A stretch of 64,000 bases of DNA from Pseudonocardia sp. (GTDB taxonomy: Bacteria > Actinomycetota > Actinomycetes > Mycobacteriales > Pseudonocardiaceae). The stretch lies in the NCBI RefSeq assembly GCF_029263155.1, contig NZ_JAJCYB010000131.1:62001-126000 (forward strand). Direction: 5' to 3'. Under the pieces are notes generated by a model that ran no database searches, was not told the origin of the DNA, and worked only from the letters and a program-made list of their open reading frames with translations. Shown here piece after piece: positions 34,238-43,790 of the stretch (positions within the stretch are counted from its first letter, which is position 1; every line of letters begins with the position of its first letter). The position numbers and the translations under genes are program-made.

Positions 34238-35101
34238 TCACGGCCTGCCGAAGAACCCCGAAGGCGGCATCGGTGACGGGGTGGCGGTCCGGTCGGTCGG
34301 CGCCACCGTGGCCATCCGCCCGGCCTGCGTGCTGTCGAGGACCCGCGCCGGGAACGGGTCGCCCGCGGCCCGGCGGGTGAGCCCGTCCACCGGGAGCGGG
34401 GCACGGGCCCCGAGCACCACGACGTTGCCGAACCGGCGCCCGCGCAGCACGTCGGGGGCGGCCACGGCGGCCAGCTCCGGGAACACCGCGGCGACGGCGG
34501 CGAGCTGGGTGCGGGCGAAGCCCAGATCGCCCCCGTCGGCCACGTTCGCCGCGTAGACGCCACCCGGCGCCAGCAGCGCGGCCGCGGCCGTCACGTACTC
34601 CACGGACGTCAGATGGGCCGGCGTGCGCGCCCCGGCGAACACGTCGAGCACCAGCAGGTCCACCGACCCCGGGTGGACCGAGGTGAGCGCCGCCCGCGCG
34701 TCGCCCACGGTGACCTCGAGACCGAGCCCGTCGGCGGGCAGCCGGGCGGTCACCAGGTCCACCAGCCCCGCGTCGATCTCCACGATCCGCTGCGTCGACC
34801 CGGGACGCGTGGCGGCGACGTAGCGCGGGAGCGTCCACGCGCCGCCCCCCAGGTGCAGGACGCGCAGCGGCGCGGTGGCCGGCGCGATCAGGTCGACGAC
34901 GTGCGCGAGCCGGCGCACGTACTCGAACTCCAGATGCGTGGGGTCGTCGAGGTCCACGTGCGACTGGGCGGTGCCGTCGACGAGCAGCGTCCAGCCCTGC
35001 GGCCGGTCGGGGTCGCCGAGCAGCTCCGCGCTGCCGTGCTCGACCTCGGCCCGCACCACCGCCCGCGCCCGGCCCCCGGGCCTGCCGGCGCCCCGCCTCA
35101 C
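34238..35101 (-). CDS. Spermidine-synthase-like methyltransferase-fold protein
   Basis: 287 residues. A spermidine synthase/PABP-type Rossmann fold: LLVDGTAQSHVDLDDPTHLE, LRVLHLGGGAWTLPRYVAA (motif I), IVEIDAGLVDLV, DLLVLDVFAGARTPAHLTS. True spermidine synthases have a DxGGGDG-type motif; here the loop reads HLGGGAWT, so polyamine synthesis is doubtful and the substrate unknown. Start GTG 35101 overlaps the stop of the upstream oxidoreductase gene (GTGA). The pair lies antisense between mltG and the prepilin peptidase. Confidence 0.78.
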   Translation of the reverse strand: MRRGAGRPGGRARAVVRAEVEHGSAELLGDPDRPQGWTLLVDGTAQSHVDLDDPTHLEFEYVRRLAHVVDLIAPATAPLRVLHLGGGAWTLPRYVAATRPGSTQRIVEIDAGLVDLVTARLPADGLGLEVTVGDARAALTSVHPGSVDLLVLDVFAGARTPAHLTSVEYVTAAAALLAPGGVYAANVADGGDLGFARTQLAAVAAVFPELAAVAAPDVLRGRRFGNVVVLGARAPLPVDGLTRRAAGDPFPARVLDSTQAGRMATVAPTDRTATPSPMPPSGFFGRP

Positions 35102-35544
35102 GCCGGTGGCCGGACCCAGCCGTAGACGTGGTCGATCGCGACGGTGAGCAGGACGCGGCGGTCGGCGACCATGGTGGCGCGGTAGTCGTCCCAGTCGGGG
35201 TGCTCCCCGCGCAGGTCGCGGTAGTAGCCCACCAGGGCCTCCACGGTGGCGTCGTGCGGGTCCGCGGCGGGGGCCGAGAGCTGGGCCAGCCCCTCACCGA
35301 CGGCGTAGGCGCCGAGGTCGGCGCGGGCGACCTGGTAGCTGACGCGCGGGTCGCGGCGCAGGTTGCGGGTCTTCGCCCGGCCCTCGGTGACCGAGATGCG
35401 CAGCGCGCGCGAGGCGGGGTCGAAGGCGTGGGTGACGATCGAGGACTGCGCGCGGCCGTCGCGCTTGAGCGTGATGAGCGTGCCCCCGCCGATCTCGGAG
35501 AACAGGCCGAGCAGCGCGGGATCGGGGGCGGTGTCGGGGGGCAT
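35098..35544 (-). CDS. PPOX-class F420-dependent oxidoreductase
   Basis: 148 residues from ATG 35544 (MPPDTAPDPALL). A flavin-reductase-like split beta-barrel of the pyridoxamine-5'-phosphate-oxidase superfamily: GTLITLKRDGRAQSSIVTH, LRISVTEGRAKTRNLRRDPR, YYRDLRGEHPDWDDYRATMV. In actinobacteria, members of this length are mostly F420-binding reductases; the actual substrate is unknown. First of a two-gene unit with the spermidine-synthase-like gene. Confidence 0.85.
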   Translation of the reverse strand: MPPDTAPDPALLGLFSEIGGGTLITLKRDGRAQSSIVTHAFDPASRALRISVTEGRAKTRNLRRDPRVSYQVARADLGAYAVGEGLAQLSAPAADPHDATVEALVGYYRDLRGEHPDWDDYRATMVADRRVLLTVAIDHVYGWVRPPA

Positions 35545-35738
35545 GGCGCAACTCCTGCCGGTCGTCGGTTCGCATCCATGACGCGGGTCTACCACCGGGC
35601 ACCAACGCCATGGGGGCGCCGCGATATGCCCGGGCACGGTTGTCCACATCGGCCACCGGCCGTCCACAGCTTCGTGCCGCGGCCCGGCGCCGCCGCCGCG
35701 GGCACCGACACTTGGGACCGGAGCGGACGGAGGACCTC

Positions 35739-36368
35739 ATGGTCGGGTGGGTGCTGGTGGTCGGGTGGGTGCTGGGCGGGGCGGTGGCCGGGTTCGGGGC
35801 CGGGGCGGTGGCCCGGGTGCTGCTCGGGAGGCTGCGCAGGGGCACGCGCGTGCGGGCGCCGGTGTGCGAGCTGGCGGTCGGGGCGCTGTGGGCCGGGGTG
35901 GCCGGGTGCTGGGTCACGGGGGTCGTGCCGGGCCGCTGGGTTCCCGCCCTGCTCGGCCTGGCCTGGTTCGGGGTCGCGGCCGGGCTGGTGGACCTGCGCC
36001 ACAACCGGCTGCCCGACGCGCTCACCCTGCCGGCGGTGCCGGCGGCGGTCCTGCTCGTCGTGCCGCTGGGGGCCGGTGCCGCCGGGCGCGCGGTCGGTGG
36101 CGCGCTGCTCGCCGCCGCGGTCCACGCCGCGGTGCACCTCACGGCGCCCGGTGCGCTCGGTGCGGGTGACGTCAAGCTGGCGGCCCCGCTGGGGGCGGTG
36201 CTCGCCGCCGCCTCGTGGCCCGCGATGGTGCTGGCCGTGGTGTGCGCCTCGGTGGTGACCGCCGTGGTCGGGCTGGCCCGGCGGCGCACGGTCGTGCCGC
36301 ACGGGCCCTCGATGCTGCTGGGCACGGCCGTGGTGCTGGCGGCGGCCGCGGCGGGAACCGGTGGGTAG
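35739..36368 (+). CDS. A24-family prepilin peptidase
   Basis: 209 residues from ATG 35739, preceded by GGAGGACC. Almost entirely hydrophobic with about six membrane helices. The two catalytic aspartates of A24 aspartyl peptidases are visible as [12 protein letters not shown] (Asp85) and GAGDVKL (Asp144). The short N-terminus lacks the cysteine-rich methyltransferase domain of PilD, as is usual for actinobacterial forms. It would process type IV-like prepilins of Tad/Flp pili or pseudopili encoded elsewhere. It sits immediately upstream of aroC. Confidence 0.88.
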   Translation: MVGWVLVVGWVLGGAVAGFGAGAVARVLLGRLRRGTRVRAPVCELAVGALWAGVAGCWVTGVVPGRWVPALLGLAWFGVAAGLVDLRHNRLPDALTLPAVPAAVLLVVPLGAGAAGRAVGGALLAAAVHAAVHLTAPGALGAGDVKLAAPLGAVLAAASWPAMVLAVVCASVVTAVVGLARRRTVVPHGPSMLLGTAVVLAAAAAGTGG

Positions 36369-36400
36369 GGGTGCGGGGTGCTGGTGTGAGAATGGACGGC

Positions 36401-37573
36401 GTGCTGCGTTGGATCACTGCCGGGGAGTCCCACGGTCCCGCGCTGGTCGCCGTGCTGGAGGGCATGGTCGCCGGTGTCGAGGTCACCACGAAGGAGCTGG
36501 GCGCCGAGCTGGCCCGACGCAAGCTCGGCCACGGCCGCAGCCCCCGCATGGCGTTCGAGGCCGACGAGCTGGAGGTGATCGGCGGCATCCGGCACGGCCG
36601 CACCCAGGGCGGCCCGGTGGCGGTCCGCATCGCCAACACCGAGTGGCCGAAATGGGAGACCGTGATGGCGGCCGACCCCGTCGATCCCGAGCTGATCGCG
36701 GGCCGGGCCCGCAACGCGCCGCTCACCCGCCCGCGCCCCGGGCACGCCGACATGGCGGGCATGACGAAGTTCGGCTTCGACGACGCCCGCCCGGTGCTGG
36801 AGCGGGCCAGCGCCCGGGAGACGGCCGCGAAGGTGGTCATGGGCACCGTCGCGAAGGCGTTCCTCACCCAGGCGCTGGGCGTCGAGATCGTGTCGCACGT
36901 GGTGGCCATCGGAGCCGTCGACGCCCCCGAGGACGACCCGGTGCCCGGCCCCGGCGACCTGGAGCGGGTCGACGCCAGCCCGGTGCGGGCGTTCTCCGCC
37001 GACACCACCGCGCGGATGGTCGCCGAGATCGACGCGGCCCACACCGACGCCGACACGCTCGGTGGCGTGATCGAGGTGATCGCCTACGGCATGCCGGTCG
37101 GCGTCGGTTCCTACGTGCAGTCCGACCGCAGGCTCGACGGCCGCCTCGCCGGGGCGCTGATGAGCATCCAGGCGATGAAGGGTGTGGAGATCGGCGACGG
37201 GTTCCGCACCGCGCACCGGCGGGGGAGCGCGGCGCACGACGAGATGGTGCCGGGGGATCCGGTGAAGCGGCTGTCCAACCGCGCGGGCGGGATCGAGGGC
37301 GGTATGACCAACGGCGAGCCGGTACGCGTGCGGGTGGCCATGAAGCCGATCTCCACGGTCCCCCGCGCGCTGCGCACCATCGACACCGCCACCGGTGAGG
37401 AGGCCACCGCGATCCACCAGCGCTCCGACGCGTGCGCGGTGCCGCGCGCGGGCGTGGTGGCCGAGTCCATGGTGGCGCTTGTGCTCGCGGACGCCGCGCT
37501 GGAGAAGTTCGGCGGCGACTCGCTGGCCGAGACCCGGCGCAACGTCCGCGCCTACCTCGGCGCGGCGGGCTGA
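36401..37573 (+). CDS. aroC: Chorismate synthase
   Basis: 390 residues from GTG 36401 ([20 protein letters not shown]). ATG 36392 would add three residues. The -10-like GAGAAT (36388-36393) overlaps that ATG and lies seven bases before the GTG, which favours 36401. AroC signatures present: GESHG, RQ-type flavin-binding [49 protein letters not shown] and [13 protein letters not shown]. It converts EPSP to chorismate using reduced FMN, the last step of the shikimate pathway. It leads the aroC-aroK-aroB-aroQ cluster. Confidence 0.96.
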   Translation: MLRWITAGESHGPALVAVLEGMVAGVEVTTKELGAELARRKLGHGRSPRMAFEADELEVIGGIRHGRTQGGPVAVRIANTEWPKWETVMAADPVDPELIAGRARNAPLTRPRPGHADMAGMTKFGFDDARPVLERASARETAAKVVMGTVAKAFLTQALGVEIVSHVVAIGAVDAPEDDPVPGPGDLERVDASPVRAFSADTTARMVAEIDAAHTDADTLGGVIEVIAYGMPVGVGSYVQSDRRLDGRLAGALMSIQAMKGVEIGDGFRTAHRRGSAAHDEMVPGDPVKRLSNRAGGIEGGMTNGEPVRVRVAMKPISTVPRALRTIDTATGEEATAIHQRSDACAVPRAGVVAESMVALVLADAALEKFGGDSLAETRRNVRAYLGAAG

Positions 37574-37808
37574 GGTAGGCGCAGGGCAGGGCAGGCCCGG
37601 TGCCCCTCGGCCCGGTGCCCGATGGCCTCGTCCACGCATCCCGCGATCGTCCCGATCCACCAGGCAGCGGAGCCGTGGCCGGGGACCGGCCGAAGTCGTC
37701 ACCCAGCGCCGCGCACGACGCCGCGAACAGCGTATCCGGCCACCGTTGCAGGTGATCAACCGGGCGCCGGGGTGGGTACGCAGGGTCACCGCGCCTATCC
37801 TCGGCGCG
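37574..37808 (+). promoter_or_regulatory. aroC-aroK spacer with leaderless aroK promoter
   Basis: 235 bases without a gene. TATCCT (37796-37801) lies seven bases before the aroK GTG and looks like a -10 box for a leaderless transcript, so aroK may have its own promoter. Nothing else is recognised. Confidence 0.45.
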
Positions 37809-38423
37809 GTGACCGCCTCCCACCGGCCGACGCTCGTGCTGATCGGCCCGCCCGGCGCCGGGAAGTCGACCGTCGGGCGGGTGCTCGCCCGCCGTCTCGG
37901 GATCGGCTTCACCGACGTCGACGCCCTCATCGTCGAGCGGGCCGGCAAGCCGATCGCCGACATCTTCCTGCACGACGGCGAGGACGCCTTCCGTGCGCTG
38001 GAGACCGCCGTCGTGGCCGAGGCCCTGACCACCGTCGACGGCGTGCTCGCCCTGGGCGGGGGGTCGGTGCTGGCGGCGGCCACGCGGGAGCGGCTGCGGG
38101 GGCACCGGGTCGTCCACCTCACGGTGGGGCTGGCCGACGGCCTGCGCCGCACCGGGATGTCCACCGCACGCCCGCTGCTGGCCGGGGTCAACCCGAGGGC
38201 CACCTTCAAGGCGCTGCTCGACGCCCGCACGCCCCTGTACCGCGAGGTGGCCACGGTGGAGGTGGACACGGCCCGGCGCAGCGCGAACCAGGTCGCCCGC
38301 GCCGTGCTGGAGGCGGTGGGAGAGCCGGTGACGGGCCCGGAGTCCAGCGACCCGCACGACCCGCTGAACATCCCCACCCCGCACGAGAGCACCCTCCTCC
38401 CGGACCCGGGCCGCCGTCCCTGA
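37809..38423 (+). CDS. aroK: Shikimate kinase
   Basis: 204 residues from GTG 37809. P-loop GPPGAGKST (about 13-21), shikimate-binding DVDALIVERAGKPIADIF, GEDAFRALE, the LALGGGSVL loop, and the lid-region RPLLAG. About 30 extra residues at the C-terminus are Pro/Asp-rich and not conserved. It phosphorylates shikimate at O3. aroB follows about 100 bases later with its own apparent promoter. Confidence 0.95.
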   Translation: MTASHRPTLVLIGPPGAGKSTVGRVLARRLGIGFTDVDALIVERAGKPIADIFLHDGEDAFRALETAVVAEALTTVDGVLALGGGSVLAAATRERLRGHRVVHLTVGLADGLRRTGMSTARPLLAGVNPRATFKALLDARTPLYREVATVEVDTARRSANQVARAVLEAVGEPVTGPESSDPHDPLNIPTPHESTLLPDPGRRP

Positions 38424-38515
38424 GTCGAGTTCCCCTCCCCGGACCACGTACCCCCCGGAGCGTGGTCCGGGCCCACGGCGGCGCTCCGCGGTGCGGGTGC
38501 GGGTGCGGGCGGCAG

Positions 38516-39601
<1,086 letters not shown>

Positions 39602-39677
39602 GCGGTGATCGCCAGGATCGGGACATGAGCTGCGGATCCGCAGCCCGTGTCCGGCAGCCGGCGACCGTGGAGGTGTC

Positions 39678-40157
39678 ATGAGCGAGGATGCCGGGGTCGT
39701 CCGGGGCGGACCGCGTCCCGTCCTCGTCCTCAACGGGCCCAACCTGGGCCGGCTGGGCACCCGCGAGCCCGCGGTCTACGGCTCCACGACCCACGCCGAC
39801 CTCGTGGCGCTGTGCGAGCGCACCGGCGCCGAGCGGGGGCTGGCCGTGCAGGTGCGCCAGACCGATCACGAGGGCGAGCTGCTCGGGTGGCTGCACGAGG
39901 CCGCCGACACCGGTACGCCCGTGGTGCTCAACGCCGGGGCCTGGACGCACACCTCGGTGGCCGTGCGCGACGCGTGCGCCCAGCTCAGCGCGCCGCTGGT
40001 GGAGGTGCACATCTCGAACGTGCACAGACGCGAGGAGTTCCGCCACCACTCCTACATCTCCGCCGTCGCCGACGGCGTGATCATCGGATTGGGTGTCGCG
40101 GGGTACGCCCTCGCGCTGCGCTGGATCGCCGAGCAGGACGGGCCCGCCACGCGATGA
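39678..40157 (+). CDS. aroQ: Type II 3-dehydroquinate dehydratase
   Basis: 159 residues. Type II signatures: [19 protein letters not shown] (catalytic Tyr at the end), the catalytic His within [32 protein letters not shown], and [17 protein letters not shown] with the catalytic His. It dehydrates 3-dehydroquinate to dehydroshikimate. ATG 39678 is preceded by GGAGGTGTC. The ending overlaps a small doubtful ORF (ATGA at 40154). Confidence 0.95.
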   Translation: MSEDAGVVRGGPRPVLVLNGPNLGRLGTREPAVYGSTTHADLVALCERTGAERGLAVQVRQTDHEGELLGWLHEAADTGTPVVLNAGAWTHTSVAVRDACAQLSAPLVEVHISNVHRREEFRHHSYISAVADGVIIGLGVAGYALALRWIAEQDGPATR

Positions 40158-40399
40158 CCGGTCCCGGCCGTCGCCCCGACCTGCTGCCGACCGTCGCCGT
40201 GCTCGGGCCGGCGCACGGCCTGTCCGGCAACCTCCACGCCGTCCGTGGGATCGTCGTCCCCCTCGTGTTCACGTCCCCCGGGCCGGGTGACGCGGCACGC
40301 GCTCGGCGGCTCCGCCGCGATGTGGCTCGGATGGCGGCCACCGCGATCGCCTGGTCGCGGGCGCGTCGGGTGCGGGCCCGACGGCGCGGTCCCCGATAG
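40154..40399 (+). CDS. Doubtful small ORF between aroQ and pepP
   Basis: 81 residues starting in an ATGA overlap with the aroQ stop. The product is basic, with a moderately hydrophobic middle ([16 protein letters not shown] ... [11 protein letters not shown]), and ends in an arginine-rich tail. No family is recognised. Its end reaches into the -10 box (TAGCGT, 40397-40402) of the next gene. The overlap is suggestive of translation, but the composition could also arise by chance. Confidence 0.25.
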   Translation: MTGPGRRPDLLPTVAVLGPAHGLSGNLHAVRGIVVPLVFTSPGPGDAARARRLRRDVARMAATAIAWSRARRVRARRRGPR

Positions 40400-40402
40400 C
40401 GT
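40397..40402 (+). promoter_or_regulatory. -10 element TAGCGT, leaderless start for pepP
   Basis: TAGCGT ends seven bases before ATG 40410, with no Shine-Dalgarno in between. It indicates a separate, leaderless transcript for the aminopeptidase gene. Confidence 0.5.
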
Positions 40403-40409
40403 GGCGAGC

Positions 40410-41495
40410 ATGCCCCACCCGCTCCGACGGGCCGCGCTGCGCGAGTCGCTGCGGGCCGCCGATGTCGACGCCCTGCTCGTCACCGACCTGACCAACGTCC
40501 GGTACCTCACGGGGTTCACCGGTTCGAACGCCGTGCTGCTGGTGCACGCCGCAGGGGACGCGTCGAGCCGGTTCGGCACCGACGGGCGCTACCGCGAGCA
40601 GGCCCGGACCGAGGTGCCGGACCTGGCGCGGATCGAGGACCGCGCCACCGGCGTCGCGGTCGCCGCGGCCGCCCACGACCTGGGGGTGCGCCGGCTGGGT
40701 TTCGAGTCCGACTCGGTCACCGTGGACGGGCACACCGCACTGGACGCGGCGGCCGAGGGGGTGTCCCTGCACCGCGTGCCCGGGCTGGTGCAGCGGCTGC
40801 GCGCGGTCAAGGACGGCGGCGAGGTGGACGCGCTGCGCCTGGCGTGCGCCCTCGCCGACGCCGCGTTCGCCGACCTCGTGGCCGCCGGTGGGTTGCGGCC
40901 GGGCCGCACCGAGCGCGAGGTCGCCCTGGACCTGGAGATCCGCATGCGCCGGCACGGGGCGCAGGGCCCGTCCTTCGAGACGATCGTGGCCGCCGGGGCG
41001 CACTCCGCGGTGCCCCACCACCGGCCCACCGACGCCGTGCTGCGCGCGGGTGACCTCGTGAAGCTGGACTTCGGCGCGCTGCACGCCGGCTACCACTCCG
41101 ACACGACCCGCACGGTGGTGCTCGGCCCGGCCGCGGACTGGCAGCGCGAGCTGCACGCGCTGGTGGCCGCGGCGGCGCGGGCCGGCCGGGACGCGGTCCG
41201 GCCCGGCGCCGAGGCCGTGGCCGTCGACGGGGCCGCGCGCGAGGTCTGTGCCGCCGCCGGGCAGGCCGAGCGGTTCCTGCACGGGCTCGGGCACGGCGTC
41301 GGGCTGCAGATCCACGAGGCCCCCGCCCTGTCGCCCACCGCGACCGGTGCGCTGTCCGCCGGGATGGCCGTCACCGTCGAACCCGGCGTGTACCTGGAGG
41401 GGCGGGGCGGGGTGCGGATCGAGGACCTGCTCGTCGTGCGGTCGGGGCGGGCCGAGGTGCTGACCGGTGCGCCCCGGGAGCTCTCGGAGCTCTGA
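40410..41495 (+). CDS. pepP: Xaa-Pro aminopeptidase / M24 family metallopeptidase
   Basis: 361 residues. An N-terminal creatinase-like domain ([21 protein letters not shown]) is followed by the pita-bread M24 domain: [39 protein letters not shown] (two metal-binding Asp), [15 protein letters not shown] (His), [11 protein letters not shown] (Glu) and [11 protein letters not shown] (Glu). It removes N-terminal residues preceding proline. Located between aroQ and efp as in most actinobacteria. ATG 40410 chosen from -10 spacing. Confidence 0.92.
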   Translation: MPHPLRRAALRESLRAADVDALLVTDLTNVRYLTGFTGSNAVLLVHAAGDASSRFGTDGRYREQARTEVPDLARIEDRATGVAVAAAAHDLGVRRLGFESDSVTVDGHTALDAAAEGVSLHRVPGLVQRLRAVKDGGEVDALRLACALADAAFADLVAAGGLRPGRTEREVALDLEIRMRRHGAQGPSFETIVAAGAHSAVPHHRPTDAVLRAGDLVKLDFGALHAGYHSDTTRTVVLGPAADWQRELHALVAAAARAGRDAVRPGAEAVAVDGAAREVCAAAGQAERFLHGLGHGVGLQIHEAPALSPTATGALSAGMAVTVEPGVYLEGRGGVRIEDLLVVRSGRAEVLTGAPRELSEL

Positions 41496-41554
41496 TCGGC
41501 CCGGGCGCAGGCGAGCGGGTCGAGCCGCCGGCCGGGCCGTCGGACCGTCACCGG

Positions 41555-41560
41555 TATCGT
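41555..41560 (+). promoter_or_regulatory. -10 element TATCGT upstream of efp
   Basis: TATCGT ends eight bases before an ATG at 41569 that opens a 31-codon ORF. The efp GTG is about 105 bases further on. This suggests an efp promoter independent of pepP. Confidence 0.45.
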
Positions 41561-41568
41561 GGACCGGG

Positions 41569-41664
41569 ATGGTGGCGCCGCCCCGCGGCGGGCGCCCCGA
41601 CGACACCGGCCGAGCCGCTCGGCCCACCCCGGACCGAAGCAGCGCAGCGCGAACCAGGAGTTGA
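41569..41664 (+). CDS. Possible leaderless 31-codon leader ORF of efp
   Basis: ATG 41569 begins [12 protein letters not shown] and ends in SSAARTRS with TGA at 41662-41664, eight bases before the efp GTG. The efp Shine-Dalgarno (AGGAG, 41656-41660) lies within its last codons, so translation of this ORF would affect access to efp. It contains an APP motif near its start, the kind of Pro-Pro context relieved by EF-P. Whether it is translated is unknown. Confidence 0.35.
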   Translation: MVAPPRGGRPDDTGRAARPTPDRSSAARTRS

Positions 41665-41671
41665 CACCCAC

Positions 41672-42235
41672 GTGGCCACCACGAACGACCTGAAGAACGG
41701 CCTGGTCCTCAACCTCGACGGCCAGCTCTGGGCGGTCACGGCCTTCCAGCACGTCAAGCCCGGCAAGGGTGGCGCCTTCGTGCGCACGACGCTGAAGAAC
41801 GTCATGACCGGGAAGGTCGTCGACAAGACCTTCAACGCCGGCACCAAGGTCGAGACGGCCACCGTCGACCGGCGCGACATGACCTACCTCTACCGCGACG
41901 GCGCCGACTTCGTCTTCATGGACGGCGACACGTTCGACCAGATCCCGATCCCTTCGAGCACCGTCGGCTCGGCCGCGGGCTTCCTGCTGGAGAACCAGGT
42001 GGCGATGGTGGCGCTGCACGAGAGCGTGCCGCTGTTCGTCGAGCTGCCCACCTCGGTCGAGCTGGTGATCAGCCACACCGACCCCGGCCTGCAGGGCGAC
42101 CGCTCCACCGGCGGCACCAAGCCGGCCACGCTGGAGACGGGCGCGGAGATCCAGGTGCCGCTGTTCGTCACCACCGGCGAGAAGGTCAAGGTCGACACCC
42201 GCGACGGGCGCTACCTCGGCCGCGTCTCCAGCTGA
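41672..42235 (+). CDS. efp: Translation elongation factor P
   Basis: 187 residues, standard three-domain EF-P. N-terminal KOW-like domain [20 protein letters not shown], loop PGKGGAFVR with the usually conserved Lys (PGKGG), central OB domain ([20 protein letters not shown]) and C-terminal [14 protein letters not shown] plus [14 protein letters not shown] rescues ribosomes stalled at polyproline. GTG 41672 is preceded by AGGAG. nusB follows 17 bases later. Confidence 0.97.
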   Translation: MATTNDLKNGLVLNLDGQLWAVTAFQHVKPGKGGAFVRTTLKNVMTGKVVDKTFNAGTKVETATVDRRDMTYLYRDGADFVFMDGDTFDQIPIPSSTVGSAAGFLLENQVAMVALHESVPLFVELPTSVELVISHTDPGLQGDRSTGGTKPATLETGAEIQVPLFVTTGEKVKVDTRDGRYLGRVSS

Positions 42236-42252
42236 TGCGAGGTCTGGTCTAA

Positions 42253-42675
42253 GTGCTACGCGCCCGTACCAAGGCCCGCAAGCGCGCGTTGGACATCCTG
42301 TTCGAGTCCGAGGCCCGCGGCGACGACCCGCTGTCCGTGCTCGTGCAGCGCCAGGAGACCGACGACGCTCCGCCGGTCTCGGAGTACGCGGCGATGCTCG
42401 TGGCCGGTGTCGTCGAGCACCGGGAGCGCATCGACCAGCTGCTCACCGAGCACGCCGAGGGCTGGACGGTGGTGCGCATGCCCGCCGTCGACCGCGCCCT
42501 GCTGCGGATCGGGGTGTTCGAGCTGCTCTGGGTCGACGAGATCGACGACCCGGTGGCGATCACCGAGGCCGTCGAGCTGGCGAAGACCCTGAGCACCGAC
42601 GACAGCCCCAGGTTCCTCAACGGCGTCCTGGGCCGCATCGCCGACATCGCCCCGCAACTCCGCGCCACCCGCTGA
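42253..42675 (+). CDS. nusB: Transcription antitermination protein NusB
   Basis: 140 residues, all-helical NusB fold: RTKARKRALDILFESEARG at the start, YAAMLVAGVVEHRERID, MPAVDRALLRIGVFELLW, DDPVAITEAVELAKTLSTDDSPRFLNGVLG (as consecutive helices). It binds boxA RNA with NusE for rRNA antitermination. GTG start. The gene ends before a palindromic repeat and a strong bidirectional terminator shared with bldD. Confidence 0.95.
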   Translation: MLRARTKARKRALDILFESEARGDDPLSVLVQRQETDDAPPVSEYAAMLVAGVVEHRERIDQLLTEHAEGWTVVRMPAVDRALLRIGVFELLWVDEIDDPVAITEAVELAKTLSTDDSPRFLNGVLGRIADIAPQLRATR

Positions 42676-42684
42676 CGCCCCCGT

Positions 42685-42751
42685 CCCCGCACTTCGGAGC
42701 CGTACCGCTGTTCGGGACGTCCGGGAACAGCACTGTGGCTCCGAGGTGCGG
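42685..42751. repeat. Intergenic palindromic element, family B copy 1
   Basis: Arms CCGCACTTCGGAGCC (42685-42699) and GGCTCCGAGGTGCGG (42737-42751) pair with one mismatch that would be a G-U pair in RNA. An inner stem GCTGTTC/GAACAGC extends the structure. It lies between nusB and the terminator. Family B copy 2 is at 51252-51316. Confidence 0.82.
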
Positions 42752-42765
42752 GTGGGACGCAGACC

Positions 42766-42792
42766 GGCCCCCGTCCGCGAAGGACGGGGGCC
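42766..42792. terminator. Bidirectional terminator hairpin between nusB and bldD
   Basis: GGCCCCCGTCC (42766-42776) and GGACGGGGGCC (42782-42792) form a perfect 11-base-pair GC stem with a 5-base loop between two convergent genes. T-rich tails are weak, as is common in high-GC actinobacteria. Confidence 0.85.
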
Positions 42793-42835
42793 GTTCGTGC
42801 GTGGTGCGGGTGGCCTTCCCCTGCCACCCGTGCCA

Positions 42836-43318
42836 CTACTGCGCGGGCCGCGCCTCGGGGGGCAGGACGCCCCACTCGATGAGCTGGTCGGTCAGCTCGC
42901 CCGGGCTCTTGTCGTAGATGATCGCGAGCGAGCGCAGGTCCTCGGCGCGGATGCTGAGCACCTTGCCGTTGTAGTCGCCGCGCTGGCTCTGGATGGCGGC
43001 GGCGTAGCGGGCCAGCGGGCCCACCTTGTCCGCCGGGAGCTGCTGCAGCCGCTCCAGGTTGATGACGATCTTCGTGGCGGGCTCGGAGCCGGACGGCACG
43101 CGGCCCTCGGGCAGGAGCTCGGCCACGGGCACGCCGTAGAAGTCGGCCAGCTCGGCCAGCTTCTGGACGGTGACGGCACGATCGCCGCGCTCGTAGGAGC
43201 CCACGACGACGGCCTTCCACCGGCCGCCCGACTTCTGCTCGACACCGTGCAGCGACAGACCCTGCTGCTGCCGGATGGCGCGGAGCTTCCCGCCGAGCGC
43301 CTTGGCGTAGTCGCCCAT
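42836..43318 (-). CDS. bldD: Developmental regulator BldD
   Basis: 160 residues. The N-terminal Xre-type helix-turn-helix (residues about 8-70; LSLHGVEQKSGGRWKAVVVG) binds DNA. The C-terminal domain carries the BldD c-di-GMP signature R113-G-D115 followed by eight residues and R124-x-x-D127 (RGDYNGKVLSIRAED). In Streptomyces, a c-di-GMP tetramer dimerises BldD to repress sporulation genes; here it probably controls development or envelope genes. ATG 43318 is preceded by AGGAGG. TTACTCACTG (43331-43340) just upstream resembles a BldD half-site, so autoregulation is possible. Confidence 0.94.
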   Translation of the reverse strand: MGDYAKALGGKLRAIRQQQGLSLHGVEQKSGGRWKAVVVGSYERGDRAVTVQKLAELADFYGVPVAELLPEGRVPSGSEPATKIVINLERLQQLPADKVGPLARYAAAIQSQRGDYNGKVLSIRAEDLRSLAIIYDKSPGELTDQLIEWGVLPPEARPAQ

Positions 43319-43790
43319 GCAGCGACCTCCTTACTCACTGGCACCGGCCGCGGGACCGGTGTCGTAGGACCTGATGTGGATCGGGGCCCGGCGCTCGGGA
43401 ACGCCGGAGTGCCGGTGGTGGTGCCCCCCGCGGCCGCGGCCACCCACGGAACAGTCGATCAATACGGAGAGTAATCATGCGCTCGCCGTCGCTGTTCGGT
43501 CAAGTTGCCCGCCCTCTCCCACCATCATGGTCGCCCGGTTCCACCCAAATGGCTGATCGACAGGGCGCCGCCAGGCGATTCGCTACGGGTCCGGCGGCGG
43601 GACGCGCCGTATCCGTGACCGGAGCGTGACCGGCCTGTGACAGGCGGGACTCCGGAGGGTGTCGTGGGCGGCCGGTGTGACGCTCGCGATGTCGGGCCGC
43701 GGCGAGGCGGGTCGGACGCGGCGGCGCTGGTACGGTCGCCGTACATCGATCCTTTAAGGCCCGTCCGGTGAGGCGGGGAAGGAGTGCCTC
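43319..43790. promoter_or_regulatory. Divergent bldD / pyrR control region
   Basis: 472 bases without a gene. It holds the bldD leader with AGGAGG on the minus strand, and on the plus strand a possible pyr -10 (TACGGT, 43731-43736) followed by the PyrR-type hairpin. The middle (43440-43700) shows short AT-richer stretches (for example CAATACGGAGAGTAATCATG), perhaps further promoter sequence. Nothing else is recognised. Confidence 0.5.
43760..43784 (+). promoter_or_regulatory. PyrR-binding leader hairpin overlapping the pyrR ribosome site
   Basis: CCCG (43760-43763) and CGGG (43774-43777) close a loop TCCGGTGAGG, which matches the PyrR anti-antiterminator loop consensus (UCCNGNGAGG). The 3' strand runs straight into the Shine-Dalgarno GGGGAAGGAG (43775-43784) of pyrR. 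In M. smegmatis, PyrR represses translation of the pyr mRNA through such an element, so pyrimidine-dependent translational repression of the operon is expected here. Confidence 0.8.

Noticed and set aside
34238-35101. Calling this a true spermidine synthase
   Set aside because: The GGGDG/PAPT-binding pattern is not intact (HLGGGAWT) and no polyamine genes are nearby.
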